Assembly: GCA_020402585.1 (NCBI GenBank)
Contig: JADBZH010000007.1
Coordinates: 1 to 48,165 of the forward strand
Source: Phenylobacterium sp.
GTDB lineage: Bacteria; Pseudomonadota; Alphaproteobacteria; Caulobacterales; Caulobacteraceae
Length of the DNA: 48,165 bases
Reading direction: 5' to 3'
Below the pieces are notes generated by a model. The model did not search any database. It saw only the letters and a program-made list of their open reading frames with translations, and was not told the origin of the DNA. Of the stretch, positions 40,294-48,165 are shown one piece after another. Within the stretch, counting starts at the first letter, position 1; each line of letters starts with the position of its first letter. The position numbers were made by a program, and so were the translations under genes.

Positions 40294-41051
40294 GCACCTT
40301 CCTTCTTCGACTTTGCGTTCCGGGCAATGATGTTGAGCACCTCGACCCCCACAGAGAAGGCCATGGCGGCATAGATGTAGCCCTTGGGGATATGGACCCC
40401 GAAGCCGTCGGCGACCAGAACCATGCCGATCATCAGCAGGAACCCGAGGGCCAGCATGACGACGCTGGGATTCTCGTTGATGAAGTTCGCCAACGGGTCT
40501 GCAGCGACGAGCATGACGATCACGGTGATGATCACGGCTGTCACCATGATGGGAAGGTGATCCGTCATCCCGACCGCTGTCAGGATGGAGTCCACGGAGA
40601 ACACCATGTCGATCAGGATGATCTGGAAGATCACTGCGCCGAAGTTGGTGGCGACCACGGTGGTTTTGTCGAGGAAGTCCGCAGGCTTGGGATCGACGGC
40701 GCCATGGATCTCCTTGGTGGCCTTCCAGAGGAGGAAGAGGCCGCCTGCAATCAGGATCAGGTCTCGCCAGGAGAAGGTGAGGTCCAGCGCGCCTGCCGAG
40801 GCTCCCAGGGAGAAGACCGGATCGGTCAGATGCACCAGCCAGGCCAGGGTCGACAACAGCGCCAGGCGCATGACCAGGGCCAGGGTGATGCCCAGCCTCC
40901 GAGCCTTCTGGCGCTGCCCTTCCGGCAGCTTGTTGGAAAGGATCGAGATGAAGATGAGGTTGTCGATGCCGAGCACCACCTCCATCGCGATCAAGGTGAT
41001 GAGGGCCGCCCAGGCGGCGGGGTCGGTCAGAAGGGGAATTATGGCGTCCAT
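40281..41051 (-). CDS. TerC family membrane protein
   Basis: 256 residues with about seven membrane segments. The two internal-repeat signatures [14 protein letters not shown] (23-36) and [14 protein letters not shown] carry the conserved Asp residues that likely bind metal. TerC proteins (Alx, YgdQ/YkoY relatives) export Mn or protect secreted metalloproteins. I looked for the Mn riboswitch (yybP-ykoY) in the leader and saw none. ATG at 41051 was chosen at the family start; no strong ribosome-binding site precedes it. Confidence 0.9.
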   Translation of the reverse strand: MDAIIPLLTDPAAWAALITLIAMEVVLGIDNLIFISILSNKLPEGQRQKARRLGITLALVMRLALLSTLAWLVHLTDPVFSLGASAGALDLTFSWRDLILIAGGLFLLWKATKEIHGAVDPKPADFLDKTTVVATNFGAVIFQIILIDMVFSVDSILTAVGMTDHLPIMVTAVIITVIVMLVAADPLANFINENPSVVMLALGFLLMIGMVLVADGFGVHIPKGYIYAAMAFSVGVEVLNIIARNAKSKKEGAAGH

Positions 41052-41534
41052 TTGGCGGAATTTAGGCGCTTGTTGGCCTTTCGCCAGACGGTGAGTCGAC
41101 AAAAGGACGAACTTGCCCCCAGTTTTTTTCGGGCGGGCGCCCGGGTTCGGGGCGCCGGGCGCCTCACGGGGCGGCGCCGGTCCACGCGGAGGGTTCGAGT
41201 CTCTACATATGCCACCGCCTCGATTGACGCCTCTACCTGCCGGATCTGCGCCTCTGGAGCACCCTTCTGCTGGCCCTCTCGGCGTCATAATCTTCAAGTG
41301 GACGACGAAGCGATGACGTCATTTGACCTCGAGGCATCGACATCGTGGTCATCGATTGAATTCAGATGTCGTAATCTCATGCATAGAAGACAATATATCG
41401 CCCATTTCTTCAAAGGTGTTTGGCGTTTACATTTACTTCATGTCTGGATTGAGTGCTGAACGTCATTCCGCGATCCCCGCGGTGGTCTGATCGTCTCACT
41501 GACCAGACTTGCGCCTCTCGTTCGGAGGGGCTAA
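41052..41534. other. 483-base gap between TerC and CHAP genes, partly AT-rich
   Basis: No protein gene is supported here. From the TerC side there is an A7/T7 run (41123-41129 region), then a GC-rich perfect hairpin (41136-41163), then a TTCGAGT-containing stretch like a tRNA T-arm (about 41198-41206) with no tRNA body. From about 41300 to 41460 the sequence is far more AT-rich than the rest of the window. It likely holds the promoter of the CHAP gene and possibly a small RNA or degenerate insertion. Confidence 0.5.
41136..41163. repeat. GC-rich stem-loop in the TerC-CHAP gap
   Basis: GGCGCCCGG (41136-41144) pairs perfectly with CCGGGCGCC (41155-41163) around a 10-base loop. A T7 run precedes it on the plus strand, the wrong side for an intrinsic terminator of either neighbour, so its role is unclear. 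Confidence 0.4.
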
Positions 41535-42239
41535 ATGGCTTCCAGCAATGTCAGAGGCAGGGGCTTGATGTTCAGGCGCGCCATTCACATCGCCGTCGGG
41601 GTCTTCGTGGCCGGGGTCGTGGCTCTTGCCCCGGTCTCCAGCGCCCTGGCGGACCGCTACTGGCAGTGCGCGCCCTTCGCGCGGCTTGTCTCCGGCATCC
41701 AGATCTTCGGTGACGCTCATACCTGGTGGCGTCAGGCGACCGGCCGGTACGAGACCGGTGTTGCGCCCCGCGCCGGATCTGTCCTTTGCTTCAAGCCTTC
41801 AGGGTCGATGTCCTTGGGCCATGTGGCCGTGGTCAGCCAGGTTCTGACGGACCGCGTCATCCAGATCACCCATGCCAACTGGTCGAGGATCGGCGGCGCC
41901 CGGGGCCAGATCGAGCGCGACGTCACGGTCATTGACGTCTCTCCGGCCGGCGATTGGTCGCGGGTCAAGGTCTGGTACGAGTCCGCACGGGATATCGGCT
42001 CGAGCACCTATCCGACCTATGGCTTCATCTACCAGGACGCCCAGGCCGTGCGCCTGGCCTCCAGCCAGTTCAATTACGCCCAGAACGCGGCCTTGACGGT
42101 GGCCCAGAGCGCCGCCAGCCAGGTCGCCTCCACGGTGCGTCCGGGCGCCTCGCCCCTGTCGATCCTCGGCCAGGCCGCGGACGCCGGCGACCGGATCGCC
42201 GCCCTCATCCAGGCCGTCACCGCCCCGCCGCCGCGCTGA
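41535..42239 (+). CDS. Secreted CHAP-domain cysteine hydrolase
   Basis: 234 residues. A Sec signal peptide spans about 12-39 (MFRRAIHIAVGVFVAGVVAL, cleavage near SALA). The CHAP domain follows at once: nucleophile C45 in YWQCAPFAR, H96 in SLGHVAVV and N115 in THANW complete the triad. CHAP enzymes cleave peptidoglycan as amidases or endopeptidases. The last 60 residues are Ala/Gln-rich without a wall-binding domain. ATG at 41535 is preceded by GGAGGGG. It stands alone after a long leader and is followed 31 bases later by the CorA-like gene. Confidence 0.85.
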   Translation: MASSNVRGRGLMFRRAIHIAVGVFVAGVVALAPVSSALADRYWQCAPFARLVSGIQIFGDAHTWWRQATGRYETGVAPRAGSVLCFKPSGSMSLGHVAVVSQVLTDRVIQITHANWSRIGGARGQIERDVTVIDVSPAGDWSRVKVWYESARDIGSSTYPTYGFIYQDAQAVRLASSQFNYAQNAALTVAQSAASQVASTVRPGASPLSILGQAADAGDRIAALIQAVTAPPPR

Positions 42240-42270
42240 GGTCGCAGGCCCGGCTTCCGGCCCGATCCCC

Positions 42271-43239
42271 ATGCTGAACCTTCTCCCCCGAGAGACCCGC
42301 AACTTCCGGGCGGTGGACGCCCTCGACCTGCCCACCGACTGGCGGCCGCCTGACGACGTCATCTGGATCGAACTCGTCAGCCCGGAACGCCATGAAGAGG
42401 GGGTGATCGAGAGCGCCCTTCGGCTCAAGCTTCCCACCTCCCGGGAAATGGCCCAGATCGAGCCGTCCAGTCGGCTCTACATCGAGGGCGGGGCCACCTT
42501 CATGACCGCCAGCCTCCTCAGCCGCAGCGAGGAGGAGCATCCGGTCCTGACCCCGGTCACCTTCGTCCTGGCGAACGGGCGGCTCATCACCCTTCGCTAC
42601 GAACCCCTCCGCGCCTTCAGCGCCTTCTCCCAGAGGCTGTCGGGACCAGATTATGCCGAGGCGGCCGGCGCAGATCTCTTCCTCGACCTCCTGGACGCCG
42701 TCATTGAGCGGCTCGCCGAGGTGCTTGAGCGGGGATCGGCCCGGGTCCAGGCCTCCTCCAACGCCATCTTCGACCGTCCCCGGGGGGCGGCCTTCGAGCC
42801 CCTCCTCACCAGCCTGGCGCGGACCCAGTCCCTCGCCGCCCTCGCCCGGACCAGCCTCGCCAGCCTCGCACGACTCGCCAGCTTCGCCGCCCTGGCGCCG
42901 GAGATCGCCGGCAAGCCCGCGGCCCAGGCTCACCTGATCTCGGTCCAGCAGGACATCCAGTCCCTGACCGAGCACGCCGCCGCCCAGTCGTCCCACATCT
43001 CCTTCCTGCTCGATGCGGCCCTGGGCCTGATCAATATCGAGCAGAACATCAGCATCAAGACCTTCTCGGTCTTCACCGTGCTGCTGATGCCGCCGACCCT
43101 GATCGGGGCGATCTACGGGATGAACTTCGAGGTCATGCCTGAGCTGACCTGGCCCTGGGGCTATCCCCTGGCCCTGGGCCTGATGGTGGTGAGCGGAGTG
43201 GCGCCCCTGCTCTGGTTCAGACGCAAGGGCTGGTTCTAG
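42271..43239 (+). CDS. corA: CorA-like magnesium/divalent metal transporter
   Basis: 322 residues. A soluble alpha/beta N-terminal domain is followed by a long helix region and two C-terminal membrane segments. The signature G283-M-N285 in YGMNFEVMPEL sits between TM1 (SVFTVLLMPPTLIGAI) and TM2 (ALGLMVVSGVAPLLWF), as in pentameric CorA channels. Substrate could be Mg, Co, Ni or Zn (ZntB-like). It ends close to the palindromic repeats before mutS. Confidence 0.9.
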   Translation: MLNLLPRETRNFRAVDALDLPTDWRPPDDVIWIELVSPERHEEGVIESALRLKLPTSREMAQIEPSSRLYIEGGATFMTASLLSRSEEEHPVLTPVTFVLANGRLITLRYEPLRAFSAFSQRLSGPDYAEAAGADLFLDLLDAVIERLAEVLERGSARVQASSNAIFDRPRGAAFEPLLTSLARTQSLAALARTSLASLARLASFAALAPEIAGKPAAQAHLISVQQDIQSLTEHAAAQSSHISFLLDAALGLINIEQNISIKTFSVFTVLLMPPTLIGAIYGMNFEVMPELTWPWGYPLALGLMVVSGVAPLLWFRRKGWF

Positions 43240-43270
43240 GTCCTCCCTCCAGGTGAGGAACGCTCCATTG

Positions 43271-43440
43271 CGCCCCCAAGCGGGAGCTCCGACCGACGGT
43301 CAGTGAGGGGTCTGCTTAGACGCCGTTGACCCCCTCCGACGCGCTGCGCGCGCCACCTCCCCCTTGGGGGAGGAATGAAAGAGCCAATTGCTCCCCCCAG
43401 GGGGAGCTGTCAGCGAAGCTGACTGAGGGGGTCAACGGCG
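43271..43440. repeat. REP-like palindromic intergenic repeat cluster between corA and mutS
   Basis: Three related units with CCCCC-AAG/TTGGGGG type palindromes lie here. The two right-hand units face each other, bounded by a perfect 16-base inverted repeat, CGCCGTTGACCCCCTC (43321-43336) and its complement (43425-43440). Within them are smaller palindromes such as CTCCCCCTTGGGGGAG, GACGCGCTGCGCGCG and CAGCGAAGCTGA. Such units are common between genes in Caulobacteraceae. They may stabilise or terminate the converging corA and mutS transcripts. No transposase is present. Confidence 0.75.
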
Positions 43441-43459
43441 CCCCCGCTGGCGCCGCACG

Positions 43460-46153
43460 CTAGACCTCCCGGGACAGACCCTTCAGCCGGTAGAGCGCCT
43501 CCAGGGCCTCCCGGGGGCTCATGCCGTCGGGATCCATGTCCTCCAGGGCCTCGTCCACGGGGGAGCGGCCCGCCGCCTCCGCCAGCCCTGGGGCAGGGGA
43601 AGCGAACAGGGGCAGGTCGCCCAGCTGGGCCGGGGCGCCGGCCTCCCGCTCCAGCCGCTCCAGCACCTCCTGGGCCCGGGCCACCACCGTGGGCGGTACG
43701 CCGGCCAGCCGGGCGACCTGGACGCCGTAGGATCGGTCCGCAGGTCCAGGACCGGCCTCATGCAGGAAGACCAGCTCCCCGTTCCATTCGCGGGCCCGCA
43801 GGGACAGGTTGGTCACGCCGGGCAGGCGTCGCTCAAGCTCGGCCAGCTCGTGGTAGTGGGTGGCGAAGAGGCCGCGGCACCGGTTGGTTCCATGAAGGGC
43901 CTCGGCGCAGGCCCAGGCGATGGCCAGGCCATCCCAGGTCGCCGTACCGCGCCCGATCTCGTCCAGGATCACCAGGGAGCGCGGGGTCGCCTGGGTCAGG
44001 ATGGCGGCGGTCTCGACCATCTCGGCCATGAAGGTCGACCGGCCCCGGGCCAGGTCGTCCCCCGCCCCCACCCGGCTGAACAGGCGGTCGACCACCCCCA
44101 GCTTCAGGCGTCGGGCGGGAACCGGGCACCCGGCCTGGGCGAGCACCGCCAGCAGGGCGTTCTGTCGCAGGAAGGTCGACTTGCCCGCCATATTCGGGCC
44201 GGTGACGATGGCCAGCCGAGGGGCCGCCACGGCCTGGCCGTCGAGCCGGCAGTCATTGGGCGTGAACGCCCCCCCGGCCCGGCGCACCGCCGCCTCGACC
44301 ACGGGGTGCCGGGCGCCCTCAGCCTCGAAGACGGTGCTGCGGTCCAGCTCCGGCCGGACGGCCCCGGCCTCCTCGGCCCATTCGGCCAGGGCGGCGGCGA
44401 CGTCCAGGCGGGCGCAGGCCTGGGCGGCCTCCCGCAGGGGATCGGCCGCGGCGCAGACCAGGTCACGCCAGGCCTCAAAGGCGGCCATCTCGATGGCCAG
44501 GGCCCGTTCGCCCGCCTGGGCGATCCGCGCATCCAGCTCGGCGAGAGCCACCGTCGTGAACCGCATCTGGCTGGCCAGGGTCTGGCGATGGATGAAGGTG
44601 GCGTTCAGGGGCGGGCGCAACAGGGGCTCGGCCGCCTTGGCCGTGGCTTCGATGAAATAGCCCAGCACCCCATTGTGCCGGATCTTGAGGGCTAAGCCGC
44701 TCTGCGCCGCCAGCTCGGCCTCGAGGGACAGGATGACCCTGCGGCTGTCGTCCCGCAGCCGGCGCGCCTCGTCCAGCTCGGGCCGGATGCCCGGGGCGAC
44801 AAAACCGCCATCCCTCGCCTGAAGGGGCAGGTCCGGTCCGAGGCCGGATGAGAGGCTGGCGTGGAGGTCGGCCAGCTCCTGGCGCCGGCCAAGGTCGAGG
44901 GCGGCGAGGCACTCCGCCAGCTCCACTGGCGGCGGCGCCTCCAGGGGGCCGTCGGCAGCCTCGAAGAGGGCGCGCAGGGCGCCGCCCGCCGCCAGGCCGT
45001 CGCGCAGCCCGCCCAGGTCCCGCGGTCCGCCCCGGCCGAGGGCCAGCCGAGAGAGGGCCCGGGCCATGTCGCCCTGTCCCTTGAGGGTCTCGCGCAGCCG
45101 GCGTCGGAGGTCCCGGCGCGCGACCAGCCAGTCGACGGCGTCAAGCCGGGCCTCGATCCGCTCCGGGTCGAGGAGAGGGCGGGCGAGGCGGGCCGCCAGT
45201 AACCGGGCGCCTGGCGCTGTGACGGTCCGGTCGATGGCCGCAAGGAGCGAGCCTTCCCGCGCGCCCGACAGGCTGCGCTCGATCTCGAGGCTGGCGCGGG
45301 TGGCCGGGTCGATGGCCATGACGTCGGCCTCCCCGGCCCGACGCGGCGGGGCGAGGGACGGGGTGCGGCCGGCCTGGGTGGTCTCCAAGTGGGCGGCGAT
45401 CAGGCCCAGGGCCGAGATCTCGGCGCCGGACAGGGCGCCGAAGCCATCGAGGGTCTCAACGCCGTAAAGTCGCTTCAACCGGGCCTCGGCGGCCCCGGGT
45501 TCGGCGAGGGCCGAAGGCAGCGGCTGGACCCGGCCGCCGGCGGCCTTGAGGGCGGCGCTCACCGCCTCGTCGGCGAACAGCCGGTCCGGGACAAGGATCT
45601 CTGAAGGGCCCAGGGCCGCCAGGGCCGAGGCGAGGGCCGCCTTGCCCGGCGCCCAGACCTCCACCTCGCCGGTCGACAGTTCGACGCTGGCGATGGCGGC
45701 GGCGCCGGCCCGCACCGCCACGGCCGCCAGGCGGTTGGCGCCCCGGGCGTCCAGGAGGCCGTCCTCCGTCAGTGTCCCCGGCGTGACCACCCGGACGATG
45801 TCGCGGCGCACGATCGACTTCGACCCGCGCTTGCGCGCCTCCGCCGGGTCTTCCATCTGCTCGCAGACCGCCACCTTGAAGCCGGACCGGATCAGCTTGG
45901 AGAGATAGGCCTCCGCCGCATGGACCGGCACGCCGCACATGGGGATGGGCTCGCCCGCGTGCTGGCCCCGGGCCGTCAGGGCGATGCCGAGGGCCGCCGC
46001 GGCCTGGCGGGCGTCGTCGAAGAAAAGCTCGTAGAAGTCGCCCATCCGGAAGAAGACCAGGGCGTCGGGCTGCCGCGCCTTGGCCTCGAAGAACTGGACC
46101 ATGACCGGCGTGGCGCCGGCCGAATCGACCTGAGGCGGGACGGGAGCGTTCAT
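43460..46153 (-). CDS. mutS: DNA mismatch repair protein MutS
   Basis: 897 residues from ATG at 46153. The mismatch-binding domain has F40-Y-E42 in MGDFYELFFDDA. Connector, lever and clamp domains follow. The ATPase has Walker A GPNMAGKST with K658, the DEIGRGT Walker B, and THYHEL. A C-terminal tail (MSPREALEALYRLKGL) supports tetramer formation. It recognises mispairs and loads MutL. A GTG at 46192 would add 13 residues; ATG is preferred because related proteins begin MNA, though no strong ribosome-binding site precedes it. Confidence 0.97.
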   Translation of the reverse strand: MNAPVPPQVDSAGATPVMVQFFEAKARQPDALVFFRMGDFYELFFDDARQAAAALGIALTARGQHAGEPIPMCGVPVHAAEAYLSKLIRSGFKVAVCEQMEDPAEARKRGSKSIVRRDIVRVVTPGTLTEDGLLDARGANRLAAVAVRAGAAAIASVELSTGEVEVWAPGKAALASALAALGPSEILVPDRLFADEAVSAALKAAGGRVQPLPSALAEPGAAEARLKRLYGVETLDGFGALSGAEISALGLIAAHLETTQAGRTPSLAPPRRAGEADVMAIDPATRASLEIERSLSGAREGSLLAAIDRTVTAPGARLLAARLARPLLDPERIEARLDAVDWLVARRDLRRRLRETLKGQGDMARALSRLALGRGGPRDLGGLRDGLAAGGALRALFEAADGPLEAPPPVELAECLAALDLGRRQELADLHASLSSGLGPDLPLQARDGGFVAPGIRPELDEARRLRDDSRRVILSLEAELAAQSGLALKIRHNGVLGYFIEATAKAAEPLLRPPLNATFIHRQTLASQMRFTTVALAELDARIAQAGERALAIEMAAFEAWRDLVCAAADPLREAAQACARLDVAAALAEWAEEAGAVRPELDRSTVFEAEGARHPVVEAAVRRAGGAFTPNDCRLDGQAVAAPRLAIVTGPNMAGKSTFLRQNALLAVLAQAGCPVPARRLKLGVVDRLFSRVGAGDDLARGRSTFMAEMVETAAILTQATPRSLVILDEIGRGTATWDGLAIAWACAEALHGTNRCRGLFATHYHELAELERRLPGVTNLSLRAREWNGELVFLHEAGPGPADRSYGVQVARLAGVPPTVVARAQEVLERLEREAGAPAQLGDLPLFASPAPGLAEAAGRSPVDEALEDMDPDGMSPREALEALYRLKGLSREV

Positions 46154-46235
46154 TTCGGCGGGTAAACTAGCCGCCGGCTGCGACGTCGTCACCCGCCACG
46201 GGCCGGCAGGCGGACGTCTCGCCGGGGCGTGGCGC

Positions 46236-48163
46236 TCAGTACCGGGCCCTCACGCCGAGGGCGGCGGGCGAAGGCGTATCCGCCAGGCCCTTCGCCCGCT
46301 TCAGCACCCAGTCGACCAGGGTGCCGGACACAGCGGAAACGCCGGGCTCGCCAGGGCGGGCCTGGCCAGCCCGGGAGTCGTCGGCGCCCACGAAGTCGGT
46401 GTGGAAGTAGATGGCGGCGCTGATGGCGGGGTCGATCGGGCTGATCGCCCTGGCCTCCGGGGTCTGCCAGGTCCCGGTCTTGTTGACCTCGGTATAGTCC
46501 TTCACCCCCGGGAACGGATTGCCCGAGACGCCCTGGGTGAAGCCCTGCCGGGCGACATAGACCGGGACGCCGGCGATGGCGGATTTGTCCACGTCCAGCG
46601 TCACCCCGTCGCGGTCGACCTTCAGGGTCTTGTAGCGGCCGACGAAACCGGCGTCGAAGTCCCAGCGCTCAGAGGGGTACCAGTTCGAAGCAATCATGTC
46701 CGAGGCGTCGATGACCCGCCTGCCGGACTCGGCAAACTTCACGGTCACCGGCCGTATATTGGACCGGGTCGGGGCGAAGGCCTGGGCGTTGAGCCAGAGC
46801 TCCGCCCGCCCGGCTTCCTTCGGGCCTGCGGCGCCGCCGGGCTCGACCCAGCCATGTACCCGGCCGGGATCCGCCATGGCGCCGGAGGGAACGCACTTGG
46901 GCGGCGGGCCCAGGGCGCGCATCGGCCCCGTGGGCGCCGGGGGCGGCGTGCGGTCGCACCGGTCTTCGGTTCCTGGCAGGGGGGTGAAGTCCAGCCGCCC
47001 CAGCCCCTGGCCCAGGAACTGGAGGATCTGCATCTGGACCCCGCCGCCGGGGACGGGGTCGGTGTCGAAGCTCGCGCCGGCCCGTGCCAACCAGGTCAGT
47101 CGGACGGATTTCAGGAAGTCGTCGCCGGGAGCGGCGGTCATGCCGGCGACCCGAAGGGGAAAGATGGCCTCCGCCGAGGGGTCGGACAGGGCGTAGTAGA
47201 CGCCGGTCACCGACTGGCTGGCGGCCGAGGCGGGGCCAGTGATGGCGCCCAGCGGGCCGTTGGCGTCCGTGTAGACGCGGTCCTTGCCGGTGCGAAGGGC
47301 TGTGACCCGGGCGAAGTAGGCGTCCAGCTCCGCCGCCGAGGGCTCGGTCTGCACCCCCGCCGACGGGCCGCCGTCCAGGAAGATCAGGCCCGCCAGGCCC
47401 TCGACGCCCCGCCGGCCGTCCGGGCGCTTGCGCGCCGCGTAGTTGGCGACGAAGCCGCCGCCCTGGCTGTGCCCGGCCAGGAAGATGTTGCGGGCGCCCG
47501 AGCGCTCGCGGATGCGGCTGATCATGGCGTCGACGTCGGCGGCGTAGGTCTCGAAGCCCCAGTCCGCCATGAAGGCGAGGTCGGTCTGGGTCAGGGGCTT
47601 CCACTTCGCCGAAGGGGTCGAAGGTCTCACCTGCCCGTTCGGGCCGAGGGCGTCGGCGCCCAGATAGTGGTTCAGGGCCAGGGTCGGGTCGCCCTTGCGC
47701 CGGGCCTCCGTCAGGGCCTCTGTCTCCGCCAGGTTGGCGCCCCGCCGCTGCAACACCCAGACCTCCACCCGGCAGGCCTGGCCCCCGCAGGACTCCTTCG
47801 AGGCCCGCGAGACCATCTGGCTGGCCAGGTAGATCCAGTGCGGCGGGGTCGAGGAAAAGCCCGGCAGGCCCACGATCACGGCGTTGGCCGGGGCGGGGCG
47901 GGGCCCGTCGGCGGCGGGGCGGACTCGCAGGAAGCTGGCGGTGTTGAGGGCGGCCGGGGTTCCGGGCGCCTTGCCGCCGGGCAGCTGGATGTATTCGGCC
48001 AGGACGTCGGGATAGCCCGGGACCCGGCTGCCGGCGTCGCCCCCCGGCAGGGTGCGGGCGCCAGGCGCGGCGACGGCGGTTCCTGTTACAAGGAGGGCCG
48101 ACAGGCAGGCGGCGGCGATCCGGACGGCGACGTCAACTATGGCTTCCTCCCGTCCCCGGCGAC
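46236..48163 (-). CDS. Secreted alpha/beta hydrolase, start not resolved
   Basis: The frame is open from the stop at 46236 to the right edge, about 640 codons. Codons near 48055-48130 encode a signal-peptide-like hydrophobic core (ACLSALLVTGTAVAAPGA), so translation must begin near or beyond 48130. No in-frame ATG, GTG or TTG is present there. A strong GGAGGAAG ribosome-binding site (48143-48150) precedes an in-frame ATA at 48138-48140; otherwise the start lies outside the window. The mature part has the nucleophile motif AGHSQGGGFVANYAA, with a preceding VIVGLPGFSSTPPHW. It is likely an exported esterase or lipase-like enzyme; the family and substrate are not recognised. Confidence 0.75.
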   Translation of the reverse strand, partial: RRGREEAIVDVAVRIAAACLSALLVTGTAVAAPGARTLPGGDAGSRVPGYPDVLAEYIQLPGGKAPGTPAALNTASFLRVRPAADGPRPAPANAVIVGLPGFSSTPPHWIYLASQMVSRASKESCGGQACRVEVWVLQRRGANLAETEALTEARRKGDPTLALNHYLGADALGPNGQVRPSTPSAKWKPLTQTDLAFMADWGFETYAADVDAMISRIRERSGARNIFLAGHSQGGGFVANYAARKRPDGRRGVEGLAGLIFLDGGPSAGVQTEPSAAELDAYFARVTALRTGKDRVYTDANGPLGAITGPASAASQSVTGVYYALSDPSAEAIFPLRVAGMTAAPGDDFLKSVRLTWLARAGASFDTDPVPGGGVQMQILQFLGQGLGRLDFTPLPGTEDRCDRTPPPAPTGPMRALGPPPKCVPSGAMADPGRVHGWVEPGGAAGPKEAGRAELWLNAQAFAPTRSNIRPVTVKFAESGRRVIDASDMIASNWYPSERWDFDAGFVGRYKTLKVDRDGVTLDVDKSAIAGVPVYVARQGFTQGVSGNPFPGVKDYTEVNKTGTWQTPEARAISPIDPAISAAIYFHTDFVGADDSRAGQARPGEPGVSAVSGTLVDWVLKRAKGLADTPSPAALGVRARY

Positions 48164-48165
48164 AG

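Noticed and set aside
41052..41130. Mn-sensing yybP-ykoY riboswitch upstream of TerC
   Set aside because: The conserved GGGGAGTA and paired core expected for this riboswitch were not found in the leader.
41185..41215. tRNA gene suggested by GGGTTCGAGTCTC
   Set aside because: Only a T-arm-like segment is seen. No acceptor, D or anticodon arms can be paired upstream and no CCA end lies at the right distance.

Overview
The window is a high-GC chromosomal segment that looks like Caulobacteraceae (Alphaproteobacteria; a Phenylobacterium or Caulobacter relative). The basis is gene content (sigma-32 rpoH beside rluD, DUF484-xerC-transaldolase-priA, the sucCDAB-lpd block, a CYP153-type P450), GANTC sites of the kind read by the cell-cycle methylase CcrM, and promoters resembling the Caulobacter housekeeping sigma-73 consensus. 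No database was searched, so the genus is an inference. About 45 protein genes are packed tightly. No tRNA, rRNA, CRISPR array, integrase or transposase was found.

Left part (1-6463): a cut-off lipoprotein hydrolase and a membrane LytTR regulator, then a disturbed spot. A 37-codon relic of the 3' end of purA abuts the LytTR stop codon. An AT-richer phosphotransferase gene follows, and a second short copy of the purA stop region lies on its other side. Next, on the minus strand in transcription order, come rluD, rpoH, a CYP153-like alkane hydroxylase and its TetR regulator, with a strong candidate TetR operator upstream of the P450.

Middle part (6464-24817): a Tat-exported PhoD phosphatase, two hotdog thioesterases, GmhB, a YejF-like double ABC ATPase, threonine dehydratase, a lipoprotein FKBP, a GT2 glycosyltransferase facing rmlC, tesB, a GST-like protein, a crotonase, a GST-queG pair, and a CDF metal exporter. 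After these comes the most unusual cluster. A citrate synthase with Glu in place of the catalytic Asp is divergent from a second citrate synthase homologue fused to a DNA-binding helix-turn-helix. The shared promoter region is full of TTGA/TCAA palindromes. DUF2237, CitE-like lyase and secreted acidic-protein genes follow.

TCA-cycle part (24818-35711): HIT protein, a malate dehydrogenase of the cytosolic-like type, a second LytTR membrane regulator divergent from a DUF2306 membrane protein, then sucC-sucD-sucA-sucB-lpdA, giving succinyl-CoA synthetase and the complete 2-oxoglutarate dehydrogenase complex.

Right part (35712-48165): xerC, DUF484 and an fsa/talC-type transaldolase on one strand; a priA lacking three of the four cysteines of its second zinc site; TerC; a 483-base gap; a secreted CHAP protein; a CorA-like transporter; a palindromic intergenic repeat cluster; mutS; and a large secreted alpha/beta hydrolase running off the end. 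Several convergent gene pairs end in short perfect hairpins that include the stop codons, probably bidirectional terminators.
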